From Opitutus sp. (GTDB taxonomy: Bacteria; Verrucomicrobiota; Verrucomicrobiia; Opitutales; Opitutaceae), in contig PNJQ01000006.1 of NCBI GenBank assembly GCA_013821985.1, positions 16,069 through 80,068 of the forward strand: a stretch of DNA of 64,000 nucleotides. The letters run 5' to 3'. This document shows positions 60,073 to 64,000 of the stretch, piece after piece. The position numbers and the translations under genes were made by a program. Under the pieces are notes generated by a model. The model was given only the letters and a program-made list of their open reading frames with translations. It did no database searches and was not told the origin of the DNA. Each line of letters starts with the position of its first letter. Position 1 is the stretch's first letter.

Positions 60073-60795
60073 TCAGGAGTGAATGAGTGAGAGATAGTGG
60101 GGGAACATGTCGCGCCAGTAATTCCAGTCATGTCCACACCATTTCCGGTCGTCGAGGAAGTGCGGAAGTCCTTTCGCGTCGAGCAGGTGTGAGAGATGGA
60201 GGTTGCGGTCGCGGCAAGGATCGCGATCGCCCGTCCCGAGGATGATGCCCATGCGTCGGATATTTTCGAGGAACCACGCCTCGCCCAGGTTCGGCAAGTA
60301 ATCGACCGGGTTGTTGAAGTAGGCGTTGTCGTCGTAATAGCCGTCGAGGAACGAGCGGATGTCGAACGAGCCGCTCAGGCTCAGGCAATAGCCGACGAGC
60401 TCCGGGTGGCGGAGCGCGAAATTCACCGCGTGGTAACCGCCGAAGCTCGCGCCGGCCATTGCGACCCGCCCGCGGCCGCACTCGTGTTGGGCGCGCGGCA
60501 CCACTTCGTGGAGGATCACCTGCTCGTAAGCCATGTGCGTGCGCACGCGATCCGCCGGATGGATGGATTTGTTATACCAGCTCCGCTCGTCGATGCCGTC
60601 CGGGCAGTAGATTTTGACCGCGCCCGCCTCGACGAGATGCGCGACGGAGCCGATGAGCCCGAAATCCTTGTTCTGATAATACCGGCCCAGCGACGTCGGG
60701 AAGAGCACCACCGGGTAACCGCCATGCCCGAATACCAGCATATCGAATTCGCGACTGAGATGGGGCGTAAACCAGCGGACGTGTTGCTCGTGCAT
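60073..60795 (-). CDS. Alpha/beta-hydrolase esterase (esterase D/antigen 85-like)
   Basis: The 240-residue protein has the esterase fold: MLVFGHGGYPVVLFPTSLGR (about 19-38), the nucleophile elbow VAMAGASFGGYHAVNFALRH (about 106-125; GASFG instead of GxSxG with Gly first), GTGDRDPCRDRNLHLSHLLD (about 190-209) with the acid residue, and KWCGHDWNYWRDMFPHYLSL with the histidine near 222. It has no signal peptide, so it is cytosolic. It is the first reverse-strand gene of the ligase run and is transcribed away from a second esterase. Confidence 0.85.
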   Translation of the reverse strand: MHEQHVRWFTPHLSREFDMLVFGHGGYPVVLFPTSLGRYYQNKDFGLIGSVAHLVEAGAVKIYCPDGIDERSWYNKSIHPADRVRTHMAYEQVILHEVVPRAQHECGRGRVAMAGASFGGYHAVNFALRHPELVGYCLSLSGSFDIRSFLDGYYDDNAYFNNPVDYLPNLGEAWFLENIRRMGIILGTGDRDPCRDRNLHLSHLLDAKGLPHFLDDRKWCGHDWNYWRDMFPHYLSLIHS

Positions 60796-60952
60796 GCGGA
60801 GTGACGTGAGCAGGGAGTGTGCCCTTGGAGATACCCGCGCGTCCGAACGGCGCAAGCCGCCTCGGGCGAAAATCACCGATTTTGCCCTCCGGAGAGGAGC
60901 GCCGCACAGGGCTTGCTGTCGGCTTCCGCCGACTCGTAACGTCCCTCCTTCC
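60796..60952. promoter_or_regulatory. Divergent promoter region between the two esterase genes
   Basis: This 157-bp gap has an inverted repeat gaaaatcaccgattttgcc (60879-60897) with atcg-type symmetry roughly mid-way, and gtgtgcccttggagata nearer the reverse gene. A shared regulator could control both directions; boxes are not clear. Confidence 0.35.
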
Positions 60953-61807
60953 ATGCCGCCACCCGAACCCACTCGCCCATCCCGCCCCGCGTTTCTTGCG
61001 CGCGGGCGCGTCCAACGCGAGGCGCGGCTGCGCGTGCTGCAACGCTTCCACTCGCGCATTTTTCGCAACAGCCGCGACGTCACGGTCTGGACACCGCCCG
61101 GCTACGGCGATCCACGCCGACGCCACCCGGTGATCTATTTTCAGGATGGGCAAAACATCTTCGACCCGAAGACGGCATTCGGCGGCCACGCCTGGAACGC
61201 CGGCGAAACGACGGCCGATCTGATCAAGCGCCGCACCATCACGCCACCCATCCTCGTCGGCATTGGCAACACCGGCGCGAACCGCATCAATGAATACACC
61301 CCGACGCGCGCCGACTACGAGATCGACGGCGGCAAGGCGCGCAGCGCGGGCGATGCGAAGCGTTACGCGCGCTTCGTCGTGACAGAGCTCAAGCCCTTCA
61401 TCGACGCGCGTTATCTCACCCTGCCCGGCCCTCGCACGACTTCGCTCGTCGGCTCATCAATGGGCGGACTGGTCTCGCTCTATACCGCGCTGTGGCACCC
61501 GCGCGTGTTCGGCAGCGTGGCCGCGCTGTCGCCGTCGCTCTGGTGGGACAACCGCATTGCGCTCCGCGACTTCGGGTCGCTCAAGCGTCGCCTCGACGTG
61601 CGCCTTTGGATCGACATGGGCACGGCCGAGCCCGGCTGGGAAGTCGCGCAACTTTTCCGCGACACGCTCGTCAACGCCGGCTGGACGCTCGGCGAGAATC
61701 TCGAATATCACGAAATCCCCGGCGCCGAGCACAGCGAACAAGCCTGGGCCGCGCGCCTCGGCGCCGTGCTGAATTTTCTCGCGGGCCGAAGTGCCGATGC
61801 GCGGTAG
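60953..61807 (+). CDS. Alpha/beta-hydrolase esterase (Fes/IroE-like)
   Basis: The 284-residue esterase begins with a proline/arginine-rich stretch, then SRDVTVWTPPGYGDPRRRHP (about 40-59) and VIYFQDGQNIFDPKTAFGGH (60-79), the common opening of the putative esterase family. The nucleophile is in TSLVGSSMGGLVSLYTALWH (about 162-181), the acid near DVRLWIDMGTAEPG (about 217) and the histidine in YHEIPGAEHSEQAW (about 254). It has no signal peptide. The two divergent esterases flanking one promoter suggest common use. Confidence 0.87.
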   Translation: MPPPEPTRPSRPAFLARGRVQREARLRVLQRFHSRIFRNSRDVTVWTPPGYGDPRRRHPVIYFQDGQNIFDPKTAFGGHAWNAGETTADLIKRRTITPPILVGIGNTGANRINEYTPTRADYEIDGGKARSAGDAKRYARFVVTELKPFIDARYLTLPGPRTTSLVGSSMGGLVSLYTALWHPRVFGSVAALSPSLWWDNRIALRDFGSLKRRLDVRLWIDMGTAEPGWEVAQLFRDTLVNAGWTLGENLEYHEIPGAEHSEQAWAARLGAVLNFLAGRSADAR

Positions 61808-61836
61808 GCGCGGATCCGCTCCCCGCCACACGTGCG

Positions 61837-62331
61837 TCACTTCCGGAGGAGCCGATCAATCCACGCCGACGCCGCCTGGGTCGCAACAACCGAGAACGTA
61901 AACAGGTAAAGCCCAAGTCCGATTTGAATCTTCGCCAAGCCCGCGGCCTTCATCGTCACGATGAGGATGCCGACGACAAACACGTCGAGCATTGACCATT
62001 TGCCGAGCGCCGCAACCCAGCTGTGCAGCCGTCGCACGCGCGCGAGATCGTGGTCGCGCTCCATCCAAATCACGCCGAGCAGCCCGAGCTTCACGCACGG
62101 GAACACGAGCGTGAACAGCGTCAGCACGACGAAGAGGAAATATTCGCCCTCGCGAAAGAGCGCCGCCATTCCGCCGACTACCGAAACCGCCTCGTGAAAG
62201 ATCCAGAACTTCGCCACGTGGAAGAACGGAAAGAAGATTCCCGTGGCAAACAGCGCGAGGGCCAGCACGAGCAGCACCGGGACAAAGCGCTGCGCAGTCA
62301 GTGAAGCGGTGGGCGTGGACACACCGCGCAT
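61837..62331 (-). CDS. PqiA-like membrane protein
   Basis: This 164-residue protein has four helices: RFVPVLLVLALALFATGIFF, EYFLFVVLTLFTLVFPCVKL, WSMLDVFVVGILIVTMKAAG and IGLGLYLFTFSVVATQAASA. The segment HSWVAALGKWSMLDVFVVGI is the hallmark of the paraquat-inducible protein A (PqiA/YebS) family, here a single unit without the zinc cysteines. PqiA partners with MCE proteins in lipid transport; none is nearby. ATG 62331 is used; the frame above it (VANRVLRWAARAVC) also looks protein-like and a TTG at about 62361 could serve. Confidence 0.82.
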   Translation of the reverse strand: MRGVSTPTASLTAQRFVPVLLVLALALFATGIFFPFFHVAKFWIFHEAVSVVGGMAALFREGEYFLFVVLTLFTLVFPCVKLGLLGVIWMERDHDLARVRRLHSWVAALGKWSMLDVFVVGILIVTMKAAGLAKIQIGLGLYLFTFSVVATQAASAWIDRLLRK

Positions 62332-62420
62332 GCAGACGGCGCGCGCCGCCCAGCGCAAGACGCGGTTCGCGACGGCGTCCGGGTTCGGCGCCGGATTTAG
62401 ATTCTGAGCCCTTCCGGCCT

Positions 62421-62723
62421 TTACCGACGAACGGCGTTCAGCCCTTGGACCGCCGCGAGCACAACAGGGCTCCAGCGCAAGAGCGTGCCGAGCAAACGGG
62501 AGCGGCGACCCCGGGAGCGGTCCAGCAGCAGAGGAAGTGAAATCGCGGCAATCCGGACGACGGGCGACACGCTTCGCCAAACGGCCAGCAGCCGGTCGAG
62601 CAACACCACCGGTGCCAGCACGCGCGTGGCGAGCCTGTCGCATTCGGCGCGCCGATCGACGATGCGCCGGCGGAGCCCGACCTTGTGGGCGGTGAGCCGG
62701 CTCAGGTCCCGGTGCGGATACAC
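62421..62723 (-). CDS. Small basic YqjK-like protein
   Basis: The 100-residue product is basic with one hydrophobic stretch (LTAHKVGLRRRIVDRRAECD, SPVVRIAAISLPLLL, LGTLLRWSPVVLAAVQGLNA). It follows the holin-like gene, overlapping it by 22 bp from GTG 62723, and there is no ATG in the frame. Position and character match YqjK, the third gene of the yqjD-yqjE-yqjK operon of enterobacteria. Confidence 0.6.
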   Translation of the reverse strand: MYPHRDLSRLTAHKVGLRRRIVDRRAECDRLATRVLAPVVLLDRLLAVWRSVSPVVRIAAISLPLLLDRSRGRRSRLLGTLLRWSPVVLAAVQGLNAVRR

Positions 62724-63097
62724 GCGCGGTCCTCCCGGAGTTCCTGCAACGTGGCGGCGAACGGCTTGGGCTGCGCCGCGAGGTAGCGGCGGAACGCGAT
62801 CACGATCGCCACCAGCGCGCTGGTGTAGAGCACGGTCAGCCCGCCGAGCACGGTGAGCCGCGCGCTGGCCCAGAAGAAATACACCACCGTCAGGCTGGCG
62901 AACGTGACCGTCATCATAGCGGTGAATGCGGCCGCGCTGATCCAAAGGAAAATCTGAATCAGGCGGAACTTCTCCTCCTGCATCTCGACGGAGAACAGCT
63001 CGAGCCGGTCTTGGACGGCGGCGAGGAGAGTATCGCCGAGCGCCCGGAATGACGCGAACAGGCCCGGGGGAGTGGGCAACGGAGGAGTGGAGTCCAT
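62702..63097 (-). CDS. Phage-holin-family (YqjE-like) membrane protein
   Basis: This 131-residue protein has an amphipathic N-terminal helix (LGDTLLAAVQDRLELFSVEM) and two helices (IQIFLWISAAAFTAMMTVTF and LTVLGGLTVLYTSALVAIVI). The DRLELFSVEMQEEKFR segment is typical of the holin-3_6/YqjE group, which is chromosomal and not tied to phages. It is the middle gene of a three-gene operon. Confidence 0.85.
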   Translation of the reverse strand: MDSTPPLPTPPGLFASFRALGDTLLAAVQDRLELFSVEMQEEKFRLIQIFLWISAAAFTAMMTVTFASLTVVYFFWASARLTVLGGLTVLYTSALVAIVIAFRRYLAAQPKPFAATLQELREDRACIRTGT

Positions 63098-63209
63098 GGG
63101 AAACAGGAAAATTTGCGGCGTGTTCGCCGCCGCCCGTGAAAGAGAGCGGCGGGGACCACACCAGGCGGCGCACACAACGCACGCCGACAAAGCAGGCGTT
63201 GAGCGGCTG

Positions 63210-63536
63210 TTATTGGCTGCGACGGCCGATCAGCACACCGGCCAGCAGGCCGACGCCCGCAGCAATGGCGATGGCCTGATACGGGTGCGAGCGGATGGCC
63301 TCGTCGGTGCATTTTGCTCCAGCGACGACATTCTTCTTCGCACTCGCATACATGACGCCGAGGCGCTCCTGGACGGCCTCATAGCGGGCACGCAGTGCGT
63401 CCACGGCGTCGGCGCTGTATTCGGTGCCGGAGGATTCCATCATCTGTTCCGCCTCGACGACGAGGGAGCGGAGATCACTGAGGAGATCGGAAGGCGTGGT
63501 GGTTTCGGAAGTGTTACGATTTTTCATGGGAGCCAT
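63210..63536 (-). CDS. DUF883 (YqjD/ElaB-like) membrane-anchored protein
   Basis: The 108-residue protein has a helical N-terminal part (LLSDLRSLVVEAEQMMESSG, AVDALRARYEAVQERLGVMY) and a C-terminal anchor (EAIRSHPYQAIAIAAGVGLL, AGVLIGRRSQ). The H-PYQ-A...GVG...G-L-G-R-R ending is diagnostic of DUF883. E. coli YqjD tethers ribosomes to the membrane in stationary phase. It is the first gene of the operon; ATG 63527 is an equally good start. Confidence 0.93.
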   Translation of the reverse strand: MAPMKNRNTSETTTPSDLLSDLRSLVVEAEQMMESSGTEYSADAVDALRARYEAVQERLGVMYASAKKNVVAGAKCTDEAIRSHPYQAIAIAAGVGLLAGVLIGRRSQ

Positions 63537-63658
63537 AGTTCATGGATGCGAAGTTGGCCATGCCGGCAGATGTGCCGGCTGACCACAGTCGTCATCCAGG
63601 CGAAGGATACGGGAAGCGCCGGTAGGTTGCTATGGGGTGTTCAGGGCAGAGCGCGGCC

Positions 63659-63687
63659 GAAAAAAAGCCCGCCACGGGGGCGGGCTT
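63659..63687 (-). terminator. Rho-independent terminator of the DUF4139 gene
   Basis: On the reverse strand the stem aagcccgcc/ggcgggctt (63687-63665) with a 5-nt loop runs directly into a T-run (complement of the a-tract 63659-63666). It lies 37 bp after the DUF4139 stop codon. Confidence 0.93.
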
Positions 63688-63723
63688 GAGAGACCATCGA
63701 GCAACTTTCGCCGCATTCGCGAA

Positions 63724-64000
63724 TCACTCCAGTCCGGTCACGTTCACGTCGTTCGGGTGCTCGACCGTGAACTTTACCGTGATTTCGCGCTTCTCGCCGG
63801 GCTTGAGGTCGAGCGTCCACTTCAGCGTGCCTTCGTCGGTCGGCTTCACTTCGCGGGCGTCGGGCGCCAGCTGCTTCACCACGACCTTCTCGTTGCGCGA
63901 GAGCGGGAGTTGATCGATGACGATGACGCGCTCGGCGGTCTTTTTGTTGTTCTGGATCGTGAGGAGATACTCGTAGGTGATGCGCTTGCCGGAGTTGGTG
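63724..64000 (-). CDS. DUF4139 (mucoidy inhibitor MuiA-like) protein, C-terminal end only
   Basis: 92 codons are visible before the stop at 63726-63724; the rest lies beyond the window. The sequence reads TNSGKRITYEYLLTIQNNKK, RVIVIDQLPLSRNEKVVVKQ, GTLKWTLDLKPGEKREITVK, then FTVEHPNDVNVTGLE. The Q-P-S-x-N/E-x-V and L-W-x-L-x-L-x-P-G-E-K pattern followed by Y/F-x-V-x-H/Y-P is the standard end of DUF4139 proteins. These are secreted or membrane proteins of unknown role. Confidence 0.88.
   Translation of the reverse strand, partial: TNSGKRITYEYLLTIQNNKKTAERVIVIDQLPLSRNEKVVVKQLAPDAREVKPTDEGTLKWTLDLKPGEKREITVKFTVEHPNDVNVTGLE

Overview
The window is GC-rich bacterial chromosome with short intergenic gaps and several families of dispersed palindromic repeats. 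The gene complement (diderm envelope proteins, a phosphofructokinase of the divergent non-ATP-type lineage, GH15/GlgX/TreY glucan genes, abundant REP-like hairpins) suggests a Verrucomicrobiota bacterium, probably Opitutales/Opitutaceae. This is an inference from gene content and style; no rRNA is present to confirm it.

Layout. 1-8.9 kb: core genes (acyltransferase-3 fragment, small HMA-like protein, BamE-like protein, dicarboxylate symporter, CNNM/CorC protein, GT2 glycosyltransferase, purC) and two tRNA genes. The tRNA with anticodon CAU is split by a 219-nt group I intron. The second is tRNA-Glu(UUC), followed by two strong hairpins. 9.1-26.5 kb: a defence island starting just after tRNA-Glu. 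It holds a WYL regulator and a complete Wadjet operon (jetABCD, reverse strand), a 1891-codon DUF4011-helicase-Vsr protein whose 5' end looks deleted, the 3' remnant of an unrelated gene fused at that breakpoint, a DUF3800 gene coupled to a small nuclease-like gene, and a type I DNA methylase (hsdM) with no hsdS or hsdR. 26.6-40.9 kb: a PagL-like outer-membrane protein, an MFS permease, an ECF42 sigma factor with its DGPF/YCII partner and a DoxX/DUF1428 operon, an RtcB ligase, a GH39-like lipoprotein, and a TetR-ABC exporter operon. 40.9-49.5 kb: GH15 glucoamylase/trehalase, glgX, treY and cstA, a glucan/trehalose and carbon-starvation block. treY carries a 78-bp palindromic repeat inserted in frame. 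49.6-55 kb: phosphofructokinase, purB, a LysE exporter and holA. 55-61.8 kb: a run of amide-ligase-type genes (two ATP-grasp-type proteins and a YbdK/GCS2 carboxylate-amine ligase) with an M29-like aminopeptidase and two esterases. This is the best candidate for an undescribed small-peptide or amide metabolite pathway. 61.8-64 kb: a PqiA-like membrane protein, a yqjD-yqjE-yqjK-like operon and the 3' end of a DUF4139 protein.

How the parts work together. The Wadjet genes overlap or abut in the order A-B-C-D-WYL and should be one transcript. A direct repeat of CGTTTTAGT sits in the 91-bp gap before jetA and is a plausible operator for the WYL protein. The neighbouring helicase, DUF3800 pair and orphan methylase show the island has been remodelled by deletion. 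At least five families of inverted repeats fill the intergenic gaps of the core regions and are rare within the island, consistent with recent acquisition of the island.
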